Below, in pieces: positions 55,708 to 63,490 of a stretch of DNA of 64,000 nt. Positions within the stretch are counted from its first letter, which is position 1, and every line of letters starts with the position of its first letter. The stretch is from Clostridia bacterium (lineage in GTDB: Bacteria; Bacillota; Clostridia; TANB77; CAG-508). The position numbers and the translations under genes were made by a program. The stretch covers positions 52,977-116,976 of the forward strand of contig JAGAED010000005.1 of assembly GCA_017613275.1 (NCBI GenBank). Direction: 5' to 3'. The notes beneath the pieces were generated by a model. That model was not told where the DNA came from. It saw only the letters and a program-made list of their open reading frames with translations, and made no database searches.

Positions 55708-56440
55708 TTACGACGCCCCCATAAGTTTAATCTTCATCGATGCTAGCACTCTTCTTTCAATTCTCGAAACCTGAACCTGGTTAATTCCAAGTATTTGAGC
55801 GACCTCGCTTTGTGTTTTTTCTTTGAAAAATCTGAGCATAATAAGTTTTTTATCTCGTGTTTGCAATTCATTTATCAAATCTTTAACAACCATTTTATTT
55901 GTAAGAATTTCAGCCTCGTCTTTATTTGTAGATAATTTTTCTACTAGTCCAATTTCCTTATCTTCTTTGCTATTGTAAATGCTTTTTTCGATTGATTCCA
56001 CTGGATTTGCAGATTCTATTGCTAATGCAATATCTTCTTTTGTAACTTTTAGTTCTTTTGCCAATTCCTCAACTGTTAGTTCTTTACCCTTTGTTGTTAA
56101 AAAGTGTTTCTGAGTTTCCTTTATTCTCGCATTTAATTCTTTTAAACTTCTGCTTACTTTTATGGCTCCATCGTCTCTTAGAAATCTCTTTATTTCTCCT
56201 ATCATATATGGCACTGAATATGTTGAAAGCTTTACCTCGAAGTTTGTATCAAATCTTTGTATTGCCTTTATAAAACCAATACATCCAATTTGATATAAAT
56301 CTTCTAGTTCATATCCTCTTCCACTAAATCTTTTTACTATACTCCAAATTAGTCCGATTATTTTCGCGCATCAATTTCCAAAGTTCTTCTTTATCCCCTT
56401 CTTGTGCTTTTTTAATTAAATCTAAACTATTATCGTACAT
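55708..56440 (-). CDS. sigF: Forespore sigma factor SigF, needing a +1 frameshift at CGG
   Basis: SigF is the first forespore-specific sigma factor. The ATG at 56440 follows AAAGGA and reads MYDNSLDLIKKAQEGDKEELWKLMRENN. It then meets CGG and in conventional reading stops 10 codons later. Skipping C at 56356 (AAT CGG A) gives GLIWSIVKRFSGRGYELEDLYQIGCIGF and runs to 55708: join 56440-56357, 56355-55708, 243 residues, the normal length. Region 2 (YMIGEIKRFLRDDG) and region 4 (QSEVAQILGINQVQVSRIERR) are intact. Its neighbours spoIIAB and spoIIAA identify it as SigF rather than SigG. Confidence 0.93.
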
Positions 56441-56469
56441 AGAAAAATCCTTTCTTGGGTTTTACTTAT

Positions 56470-56606
56470 AGTAAATATATTGATTTTGTTTCACTTGGTG
56501 TCGCAACTTCCAGATTTTAAAAATACTAGTCTGTAAGTTGCTCCAGTCGCCCTGCGCTTTGCTCCGGTTGGTCGCTTACGCGTTCCACAAAATCAATATA
56601 TTTACT
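56470..56606. repeat. Fold-back element 4 (between spoIIAB and sigF)
   Basis: Perfect 20-bp arms (56470-56489 and 56587-56606, based on AGTAAATATATTGATTTTGT) enclose the same inner hairpin as element 2: GCAACTTCCAGA and TCTGTAAGTTGC (56502-56540), then a GC-rich tail. It splits the spoIIA operon. Confidence 0.85.
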
Positions 56607-56612
56607 TTATAA

Positions 56613-57089
56613 TTAAATCGCTGAAATTTCTTCAGTTTTGTTTTCTAGTTGCAAGCTTTCTTTTTTGATGGATTTTTCTAATGTAACTTTTGTACCAATA
56701 TCCACAATTGATTCAACTTCCACTTTATCCATAAAGCTTTCCATTATTGTGAATCCCATTCCTGAACGCTCTAAGTTTGGTTTTGTTGTATATAATGGTT
56801 CTTTGGCTACTTCTACATTTTCAATTCCTTTTCCATTGTCTGAAATTTCAAGTATTATTTTGTTTCCTTGTAGCTTGCCTGTTATTTTTACTATTCCAGT
56901 TGTGTTTTCATAACCATGTATTATGCAATTTGTAACCGCTTCTGATACTGCTGTTTTTATATCTGCAAGTTCTTCTATTGTGGGGTCTAATTGTGAAGCA
57001 AATGCAGCTACTGTAATTCTTGCAAATGCTTCGTTTGAAGATTTGCTTATAAATTCTAATTTCATTTCATTTTCAAATTTTTCTTTCAT
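56613..57089 (-). CDS. spoIIAB: Anti-sigma-F factor and kinase SpoIIAB
   Basis: SpoIIAB binds and inhibits SigF and phosphorylates SpoIIAA. The 158-residue protein has the GHKL ATPase boxes: N box [13 protein letters not shown]1 box [10 protein letters not shown] and G2 box [14 protein letters not shown]. It begins [21 protein letters not shown]. Its start overlaps the spoIIAA stop by 4 nt (ATGA type), so the two are coupled. Confidence 0.96.
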   Translation of the reverse strand: MKEKFENEMKLEFISKSSNEAFARITVAAFASQLDPTIEELADIKTAVSEAVTNCIIHGYENTTGIVKITGKLQGNKIILEISDNGKGIENVEVAKEPLYTTKPNLERSGMGFTIMESFMDKVEVESIVDIGTKVTLEKSIKKESLQLENKTEEISAI

Positions 57090-57418
57090 ACTAAATATTC
57101 TCCTTCCACCACTGGGATTAAACGCAACAATCCACTCATCTCAAAAATTCTTTTTACACCTTGTGTTAGGTTTGCAACCTCTAATTTTCCACCTAAAATG
57201 TTTACAAATTTGTACCTTCCCAAAACTAGACCTATTCCTGCACTGTCCATGAAAGTAACACTATCAAAATCAAATACAACTTTTCTTGGCATATATCTTT
57301 TAATTTCATAATCTGCCTCCCTCCTTATCTTTTGCGCAGTATACTCATCAATTTCGTCAACTATTTTTAATACCAATAGCTTGTCCTCATCTAAAAATTT
57401 ACTTTCCAATTTTCTCAT
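57086..57418 (-). CDS. spoIIAA: Anti-anti-sigma factor SpoIIAA
   Basis: SpoIIAA, when unphosphorylated, frees SigF from SpoIIAB. The 110-residue STAS-domain protein has the phosphorylation site in [15 protein letters not shown] and the family ending [18 protein letters not shown]. It is the first gene of the operon spoIIAA-spoIIAB-sigF. SigH-dependent transcription is expected from the family, but I could not identify a clear SigH promoter. Confidence 0.96.
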   Translation of the reverse strand: MRKLESKFLDEDKLLVLKIVDEIDEYTAQKIRREADYEIKRYMPRKVVFDFDSVTFMDSAGIGLVLGRYKFVNILGGKLEVANLTQGVKRIFEMSGLLRLIPVVEGEYLV

Positions 57419-57627
57419 CCCTTTCTTCTTAAGTTTTACTTTGCATTTTTCTTAAAAGCTAAATGGAATTATAATACCATTTCCATTTTTTTCCAAGAGT
57501 AAAAAAATAGAAGTTTTGTCGAAGTTTGAGAACTTTCCGACATTAAAATTTATAATTTTTAATATGTGATTTTTTATACCAGCAACCATGATTTTATTAA
57601 CTTTTTCGACTTTTTTAACTTTTGAGG

Positions 57628-57656
57628 TTGACAAAATCCACCTTTTATGTTATCAT
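57628..57656 (+). promoter_or_regulatory. sigma-A promoter of the unassigned structured RNA
   Basis: TTGACA, a 17-bp spacer and TATCAT predict transcription from about 57663. Confidence 0.78.
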
Positions 57657-57662
57657 GGTATG

Positions 57663-57817
57663 TAATATTCCTATGCAGGAGTATTATAATTGGAGGATTA
57701 ACGTCGCAAAGGCCTAGCGACGTTGCACAAAAGGTTACATCCTCCTAAAATTTCCGTGTATTATACACGGGGAACAGAAAAGGGCGCCGGTCTGGGAAAC
57801 GGCGCTCTCTTTTTTTA
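57663..57817 (+). ncRNA. Unassigned structured small RNA of about 155 nt
   Basis: No credible protein is encoded. Four hairpins are visible: AATATTCCT/AGGAGTATT (57667-57688); a stem GGAGGAT/ATCCTCC enclosing AACGTCGC/GCGACGTT (57693-57748); CCGTGTA/TACACGG (57756-57772); and a GC-rich terminator GGGCGCCG/CGGCGCTC with a T7 run (57782-57817). The promoter is good. It does not match 6S, SRP, tmRNA, RNase P or the c-di-GMP riboswitches as I know them. The downstream gene is convergent, so it is not a leader of that gene. Confidence 0.72.
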
Positions 57818-57821
57818 TCTT

Positions 57822-59348
57822 TTATATAGTTATTTTGCTATATCGCGGTATATAAAGTTTTTGACCTACATCTATTTTATCCGGATTTTCTATTCCATTT
57901 GTACGAATTATAAAGTCAACAGTTGTTCTAAATTTTTTTGCTATATTCCATAAAGTGTCACCAGGTTTTACTATATAAACAATTACGCTATAATCTTGGC
58001 TAAAATTGCTTTCTTCCTGATTTACTTCGTCAATTAGATTTATATTTCTATTTTCAGAAACCTTTCCCACTACTTGCATGTCAATATTACAATTTATTTC
58101 TCCACCATCCTGCACAATAAAGTCCTGATTTGTTACAAACATTTCTATGTTAGAATTAGTATTTTCTCCCAAATTTTGAGATAAATAATCAAATGGAATT
58201 TTAGCTCTTTTTTGCTCAACATTCATATTTCCGTCTACAAATGTAAAATTACATTCTAACTCACCATCAAATGCTCCTGTATTTGCTCTATCTATTGTTA
58301 GGTTAGGAATGACATCAACATCAATTAAACTTTTTGTGCCTATATCTTCAAAATTAACCTTTTCTCTAATTTTTTTAATGTCTGATATTTGCCTTGTGTT
58401 TATCATTGTGTTAACCTGTTTTTGATTAAAATTCAGGTCATAATTTGGACTATACATATCTTGAATTAGGTTGATTTTCTTTTCTTCATAAACTATGCAT
58501 TTTACAATAGTTTCTATCTCTATATTTATCGAATGTTCCTCTGCTGGATTTGGAAATATTATTATGTTTTTTAATTCATAATTTGTATTGCAAATATTAC
58601 CTTCTGCAACATTCGGAATGTCTATAAAACCAACCAATGGTACTCTTCCTGTTACGGTGCATATTCTATTATCTTCTGTTAAATACATTATTTTTATTTG
58701 TGCCTCTGCCTTGCTTAAAACCTTATTATAGCTTATTTTGATATCTCTATCTGAAACAACCATTCCAACTTTTAAAATTTCTGCAATATTGTCTACATCT
58801 TGAACTGGAATTGTTTCTTTTGTATATATCTTTGTTTCGCCTACTCCCACGAGCGAATTCACATTTAAATCTTCTTTTAAAATTTGAATATTTTCGTCAT
58901 TTTCAATATTATTAACTATCTGAATTTCTTCATTTGAATATACCTGGACAGTAACCTCTAAAGTTGCTTTTACACTGATTTTTCTGCCGTTTATAACTCT
59001 AGCTTCAATAGATTTTATTTTTACATCCACCTTAAAATTCATTTCCTCTCTAGCATTAGGGATATCTATATTTTCTGAAAAATCCAGACTTGTATTTATT
59101 CCTCTAACTTTGTCTTCACTATTATCTGCTAAGTACATTATATATGTATTTATATTTCCATCAATTCTTAACTTTTCATCTTGGAGTTCAGTTTTATAAA
59201 GACAAACAACCCCACTTGTACAAATTGTATTTAATATATCTGGCTTAGCATCTGGAACAATTAAATCTTTTTCTACAAAAATAATCTCTTTCTTTTTATT
59301 AACCATCTTATTTATGCATAAATTCTCTTTTGATGTATTTACCACCAT
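57822..59348 (-). CDS. sipL: SipL-like spore coat morphogenetic protein (DUF3794/SPOCS repeats and LysM)
   Basis: In Clostridioides, SipL recruits SpoIVA to build the spore coat. The 508-residue protein has the same plan. Two or three DUF3794 (SPOCS) domains start with KKKEIIFVEKDLIVPDAKPDILN. A C-terminal LysM domain follows: VYIVKPGDTLWNIAKKFRTT, VDFIIRTNGIENPDKIDVGQKLYIP. There is no signal peptide, which fits a mother-cell protein. GAGGAGG supports the start. The frame is intact; CGA is used for Arg. Confidence 0.88.
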   Translation of the reverse strand: MVVNTSKENLCINKMVNKKKEIIFVEKDLIVPDAKPDILNTICTSGVVCLYKTELQDEKLRIDGNINTYIMYLADNSEDKVRGINTSLDFSENIDIPNAREEMNFKVDVKIKSIEARVINGRKISVKATLEVTVQVYSNEEIQIVNNIENDENIQILKEDLNVNSLVGVGETKIYTKETIPVQDVDNIAEILKVGMVVSDRDIKISYNKVLSKAEAQIKIMYLTEDNRICTVTGRVPLVGFIDIPNVAEGNICNTNYELKNIIIFPNPAEEHSINIEIETIVKCIVYEEKKINLIQDMYSPNYDLNFNQKQVNTMINTRQISDIKKIREKVNFEDIGTKSLIDVDVIPNLTIDRANTGAFDGELECNFTFVDGNMNVEQKRAKIPFDYLSQNLGENTNSNIEMFVTNQDFIVQDGGEINCNIDMQVVGKVSENRNINLIDEVNQEESNFSQDYSVIVYIVKPGDTLWNIAKKFRTTVDFIIRTNGIENPDKIDVGQKLYIPRYSKITI

Positions 59349-59397
59349 TCTTTTTACCTCCTCGAAATATTCTTTATAAATTTATATTCATAAAAAC

Positions 59398-59430
59398 AAA
59401 AAAAATTCGGCAATGCCGAATTTTTTTGTT
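59398..59430 (-). terminator. Intrinsic terminator of the TPM-domain gene
   Basis: AAAAAATTCGGC and its complement form a stem around AAT with T-runs on both strands. Confidence 0.85.
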
Positions 59431-59445
59431 TTTCTTTATTTAATT

Positions 59446-60287
59446 TTAGAAGCTGTGGCCTCCGCCACCACCTCCGCCTCCGGCCTCCGCCGCCTCCTCC
59501 GGCCGCCGCCGCCAGATGAACTGCTTTGAGGTGAGTATACTCTGTGACTTCCTGTTCTTTGTACTACAGGAGTTGTGTGTTCAAAATAGCTTTCACATTC
59601 TTTTATTTGCTCATTTCCACTTGCTTTTTTGTTGCTTGTAGCAATTTTAAATATTGCAAAGTTGATAAAAAGTGCAACCATTACTGCCAAAACTCCGTTG
59701 CTTATATATTTCATTGGTTCTGCTATTTTTCCGCCTTCTAATACTATAAGAATTTGTTTATATGCTTCACTTGCACATTCATAGTATTTTTTGTCTGTTG
59801 CATATTCATAGATATTATCTGTTATTGTTTCTGCTTTTGAATCTGTTATTTTGTTGTAGTTTTCACCATTTGAGAATATGTAAATTTTTCTGTTTTTCAT
59901 ATCTATTAAAAATACTGTTCCACTTTGTCTACCAAATCTATTATTATAATAGCTTTTGGCAAAATTTGCTGCTGTTGTAGTATTTGTATTTATAGATTTG
60001 AAGATTATATTTCCATATTCAGTAAGTTTTGCCATTTCTTGCTCTAATAATTCTTTTTGACTTCCTGTTAATAGGTTTGCGTCATCTTCTATTATTAATT
60101 GATATTCTCCATTTGTTTGTGTAATAGCAGTTGATGTTGTAGTATTGTATGAACTAGATGTATTATAACTCTCACTATATGTATTATATTTGTTGGTATT
60201 ATATGATGTTCTATTGTATGCATAGCTCATATTTCCAGCCATTAAAATGACTAATATAAATAAGATTGATATTATTTTTTTACGCAT
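59446..60287 (-). CDS. TPM-domain membrane protein, needing two +1 frameshifts at CGG
   Basis: The protein has a signal peptide (RKKIISILFILVILMAGNMSYA). A TPM (YgcG/Psb32-like) domain spans about residues 63-180, followed by a transmembrane helix (GVLAVMVALFINFAIF) and a tail. In conventional reading the tail becomes an Arg-rich stretch ending at 59436. Skipping C59501 and C59482 (both GGC CGG A) turns it into a long Gly tract ending GGHSF and a stop at 59446: join 60287-59502, 59500-59483, 59481-59446, 279 residues. A Gly tract with a final HSF is a hallmark of this family. The start at 60287 has the best site. Confidence 0.88.
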
Positions 60288-61881
60288 TTTCATCGCCTCC
60301 TCTTCTTCCTAATTGAGGCAATTTTCTTGTTGTTAGTAAATTGATTTCTTTTATTAAATCAAAGAATGACCATATTGTCATTATAATTGAAGCTATTGCT
60401 CCGGCATAATAGTAAACATCTGAAACTGGGTTCCATATAAATATCGCTATTGCTATTATTAGTCCAATAAACGGTTTTAAAAGTTTTGGTGCTTTTTCTG
60501 AAAATTTTGCTTTTGGTTTGTTTTTCCCTACATTATTAACTAATGAGACAATAACAGTAATAAATGCAAATGAGAAAATTGCAATAAAAATTCCAAATTT
60601 GCCTACATTTCCTATACCAGTAAGAATTCCAAATGCAACCATAAAAGCAATAATTCCTGTTGTTAAAGAAAGTGAGCTTTTTGAGGTAGATTTTTTTACT
60701 GTAGTATTATTTTTACTTGCATTTCCTTTGTCATCCATCATTTTTTCTCTAGCTATAATTTTATTCATCTGTGAATTTGAAATTACCAAACTAATAAGGT
60801 TGAAAATGATTGATATCACAATTATTTTTGTAGGTGTCAATGTTAAAAATCCATTAAATAAGAAGAATAAACCTACTGATAATATTAGCGATACTAATAG
60901 ATATTTTTTGAAGTCTATTGGTATTTCTGCTGCGACTTTTCCAGTTTGACCATTTACAACTGCATAACTTATTCTGTCTCCAGCTTTATTTCTTGTTGCT
61001 AAGAAATATACTGGAAATAGTCCTAGTTTTGTTTCTTTGTGGTTCATATCTACTTTTGGTTTACATCCATATTTAGAATATGTATGATCTTTTTTTAATT
61101 CATTTGCAGCTTGCTGATTTGCTATTTCATTACATTGCTCTCTATAAACATCACCATTTACGTCTTCTGAATCCGCATAAAATCCACTTAAATATGTAGG
61201 TGAGAAGTCTTTCTTTTCCTTCATACTAAATGGTGCAATCGCTTCACTTAAGTTATCAGCAAAGTTTGATGCCGCATCATGCGAAACGCCATCACATCCA
61301 GCTTTTATGTTTGTTTTTATTGAATAATCATCATAATAAACATAGTCCCCAACTCTGTGTGAATATCTACTACCTGTATTGCTTTGCTCTCCATCTTTAT
61401 CAAAAGAATAAACCCAATATGGCATGTAAATTCCTCTTATTTTCTCGACTTGCTGAGTTTTTAGCATATCACTTGGCGCAAAAAATGCTTTTTTTAATTT
61501 ATTTTTATATGCTTGTTCACATTCCTCTTTTGATTTTGTAAATGGAATTACATAGCTTGGAGCTACTTTGGTTTCATTTCTTTTTTCTAATACTGCAGAT
61601 GACCCACAATAACTACAAAATGTTGCAATTGTTTCATCTGTTGTTATCAACTCTGCACCGCATTGTGTACATCTATAAACTATTGCTTCATATACATCAA
61701 CTTTTTCATTTCCGTTTTCATCTTTTGAGTTTTCTACGCTGAACCCTTTATCTCCTTTTGCGTCTTTTAGTTTTTCTTCTAAGTCTTTTGGATCAAACGA
61801 GCTTTTACAGTATTTACAATCTAACTTCTGGGTTTTAGGATTGAATTCTAATCCTGCACCACATGAAGGACATTCATACAT
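60280..61881 (-). CDS. Membrane protein with N-terminal zinc ribbons
   Basis: The 533-residue protein starts with two zinc ribbons: CPSCGAGLEFNPKTQKLDCKYC and, near residue 70, CTQCGAEL with CSYCGSSAVL. A conserved middle domain (PSYVIPFTKSKEECEQAYKNKL, then GIYMPYWVYSFD) follows. At least five membrane helices lie in the C-terminal third. This layout is common in Bacillota beside TPM-domain proteins, and its function is not known. It overlaps the TPM gene by 8 nt, so the two probably work together. GGGGAGG supports the start at 61881. Confidence 0.82.
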   Translation of the reverse strand: MYECPSCGAGLEFNPKTQKLDCKYCKSSFDPKDLEEKLKDAKGDKGFSVENSKDENGNEKVDVYEAIVYRCTQCGAELITTDETIATFCSYCGSSAVLEKRNETKVAPSYVIPFTKSKEECEQAYKNKLKKAFFAPSDMLKTQQVEKIRGIYMPYWVYSFDKDGEQSNTGSRYSHRVGDYVYYDDYSIKTNIKAGCDGVSHDAASNFADNLSEAIAPFSMKEKKDFSPTYLSGFYADSEDVNGDVYREQCNEIANQQAANELKKDHTYSKYGCKPKVDMNHKETKLGLFPVYFLATRNKAGDRISYAVVNGQTGKVAAEIPIDFKKYLLVSLILSVGLFFLFNGFLTLTPTKIIVISIIFNLISLVISNSQMNKIIAREKMMDDKGNASKNNTTVKKSTSKSSLSLTTGIIAFMVAFGILTGIGNVGKFGIFIAIFSFAFITVIVSLVNNVGKNKPKAKFSEKAPKLLKPFIGLIIAIAIFIWNPVSDVYYYAGAIASIIMTIWSFFDLIKEINLLTTRKLPQLGRRGGDENA

Positions 61882-61902
61882 CTTTTTTCCTCCCCTCATT
61901 AA

Positions 61903-61935
61903 AAAACCTAGATAAATTGAAATCTAGGTTTTATA
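61903..61935 (-). terminator. Intrinsic terminator of veg
   Basis: AAAACCTAGAT and its complement form a stem around AAATTGA. The veg stop lies at its edge. Confidence 0.8.
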
Positions 61936-62227
61936 ACATTGCTTTTTTCTTTTTTGTTTCTACTGGAGCTGGTATTAATGGGCTATATGTTGCGCCATCA
62001 AACACTTCAACTTCAACAGTTCTTGTTAATACATCAGTATAACTATAAGTTACATTTCTATCATTTTCCACATATTTTACAACAAAAATATTGGGATAAG
62101 CTTTTTCTATTGTGGCTTCTTTTTCAAAGTTTCTACATCTTCCAAGTGAACCTTTAACGATTATCTTTTGTCCTATTTTGTCATTAATGTCTGTTTTTAG
62201 ATTAGCTATGTCTGTTCTACAAATCAT
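61931..62227 (-). CDS. veg: Veg family protein
   Basis: Veg is a small conserved Bacillota protein linked to biofilm matrix regulation in Bacillus. The 98-residue protein matches: IANLKTDINDKIGQKIIVKGSLGRCRNFEKEATIEKAYPNIFVV, then TYSYTDVLTRTVEVEVF. The ATG at 62227 is preferred over 62239, whose AGGA would be too close. Confidence 0.92.
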   Translation of the reverse strand: MICRTDIANLKTDINDKIGQKIIVKGSLGRCRNFEKEATIEKAYPNIFVVKYVENDRNVTYSYTDVLTRTVEVEVFDGATYSPLIPAPVETKKKKAML

Positions 62228-62417
62228 ACTATCACCCATTCCTTTTAAGATGAGTAAATTATAGCATCGAGGGCGGTTTTTGTCAAAAAATAGGTGTTTG
62301 TGTAAGAACTTTGAATAGCCTTATTTAAAGCCATTTTTATTATATATTTTTGTATATATTACAATTATATTACAATTTTATTACATATTTGTAACATTTC
62401 TGTTTTTTATTGTTTTT

Positions 62418-63038
62418 TCAGTACTTGAAGGTATTTTGTACTTTTGTCATCTTTCCCATTCCGCCTACACCATCTATTCCTTCTTTACCATCTCGCAGGT
62501 CTTTGTATATTTCGTCCATTGATATATATTTATAATTATCTGTTATTGCTATTTTATTTGCCAATCTTAATGGATCCAAATAATCTATTAGAATTCGTGC
62601 AGGTGAAGAGGCAAAATTTGCTCCAGCCTGAATTATGGCCTCAAAATAACTTTGACATGCTCCTGCAAATATTACTAAATTTTTCTTATATTCCCTATCA
62701 TATTTCCTGGCCTCTTTTACAGTTTCCACAAAGTATTTTGAATTTTTATAATTGTATATGTTATAAAAATCTCTTCCTTTTTTCAACATTGAATCATGCC
62801 CTGTAATTATTAAAATATCCGGATTATACATTTTCAAAAGTCTGTATACTTCTCGTGGTTGCCTATATTCTGGAATGTTTTTTACCACTGCATTTAAACC
62901 TAGTTGTTTGTAATACATATATGATTTTTTACTGTATTTAGGATCACCATCTAAATGTAGTATTTTTCCTGTTATTATCGCTTCTTCTGACCTTTTATTT
63001 CTTGTTAGTATTCCTATTTGATAGTTTTCATTTTTCAA
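62418..63038 (-). CDS. yabG: Sporulation-specific protease YabG
   Basis: YabG is a mother-cell protease that cleaves coat proteins. The protein contains the family segments AVVKNIPEYRQPREVYRLL, PDILIITGHDSMLKKGRDFYNIYNYKNSKYFVETVKEARKY, LVIFAGACQSYFEAIIQAGANFASSP and LRLANKIAITDNYKYISMDEI, with the presumed catalytic His and Cys. The TTG at 63038 has the best spaced GAGG; GTG at 63047 is the alternative. veg, the usual neighbour of yabG, is next to it. Confidence 0.92.
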   Translation of the reverse strand: MKNENYQIGILTRNKRSEEAIITGKILHLDGDPKYSKKSYMYYKQLGLNAVVKNIPEYRQPREVYRLLKMYNPDILIITGHDSMLKKGRDFYNIYNYKNSKYFVETVKEARKYDREYKKNLVIFAGACQSYFEAIIQAGANFASSPARILIDYLDPLRLANKIAITDNYKYISMDEIYKDLRDGKEGIDGVGGMGKMTKVQNTFKY

Positions 63039-63099
63039 CTTTATCACCTCTTAAATTGGGCTATTGTATTTTATGTCGAAAAATGAAAAACTGTGACAT

Positions 63100-63360
63100 T
63101 TAATTTTCTTTCATATGTAAATACTTTATTTTAGTTGCCATTCCTCCTCTTATGTGTCTTTCAGCCTTGTTCTCGTCTAAAATAATCCTCACTTCCTTAA
63201 ATAAACTAGGGTTTATTTTTCTTAGTCTTTCTGTTAAGTCTTTGTGTACTGTGCTTTTGCTAATTCCATATCTTTTCGCCGCTCCTCTTACCGTGTCTTT
63301 TGATTCTATTATATAATGTGCAAGCTTTACTGCTCGTTCTTCTATTGATATATTTTTCAT
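63100..63360 (-). CDS. spoIIID: Sporulation transcription regulator SpoIIID
   Basis: SpoIIID is a small mother-cell DNA-binding regulator acting after SigE. The 86-residue protein has the helix-turn-helix segment TVRGAAKRYGISKSTVHKDLTERL and the basic C-terminus. The start at 63360 follows GGGGG. That site is paired in a leader hairpin (see 63369-63411). Confidence 0.95.
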   Translation of the reverse strand: MKNISIEERAVKLAHYIIESKDTVRGAAKRYGISKSTVHKDLTERLRKINPSLFKEVRIILDENKAERHIRGGMATKIKYLHMKEN

Positions 63361-63368
63361 ATAGAAAA

Positions 63369-63411
63369 CCCCCATACGAATAGTTTTGTTTAATACTATT
63401 CGCTTTGGGGG
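63369..63411 (-). promoter_or_regulatory. Leader hairpin masking the spoIIID ribosome-binding site
   Basis: CCCCC (63407-63411 on the minus strand) pairs with the GGGGG Shine-Dalgarno site (63369-63373). An inner CGAATAGT/ACTATTCG stem completes the hairpin. There is no T-run, so it is not a terminator. Confidence 0.65.
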
Positions 63412-63490
63412 CTGTTTATGATTTTTTTAGCAATATTATAAATCTTTTTAAAACGGGGATTTTTTATTTTTATAATTATTACTTTATCAT

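Noticed and set aside
55708..56440. SigG instead of SigF
   Set aside because: The sequence could fit either late-branch forespore factor, but the operon with spoIIAA and spoIIAB makes SigF the clear choice.
57452..57634. Possible 60-residue minus-strand gene between spoIIAA and the small RNA
   Set aside because: It has no ribosome-binding site and low-complexity Lys/Asn/Phe content, and it overlaps the small-RNA promoter.
57663..57817. c-di-GMP riboswitch, 6S RNA or SRP RNA for the structured transcript
   Set aside because: The diagnostic sequences, such as the GEMM-type tetraloop and receptor, the SRP GGAAG-type apical loop, and the long bulged rod of 6S RNA, are not present.
59436..59502. 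Arg-rich nucleic-acid-binding tail on the TPM protein
   Set aside because: It arises from reading CGG, AGG and similar triplets in the wrong frame of a Gly-codon tract. The family ends in a Gly tract and HSF.
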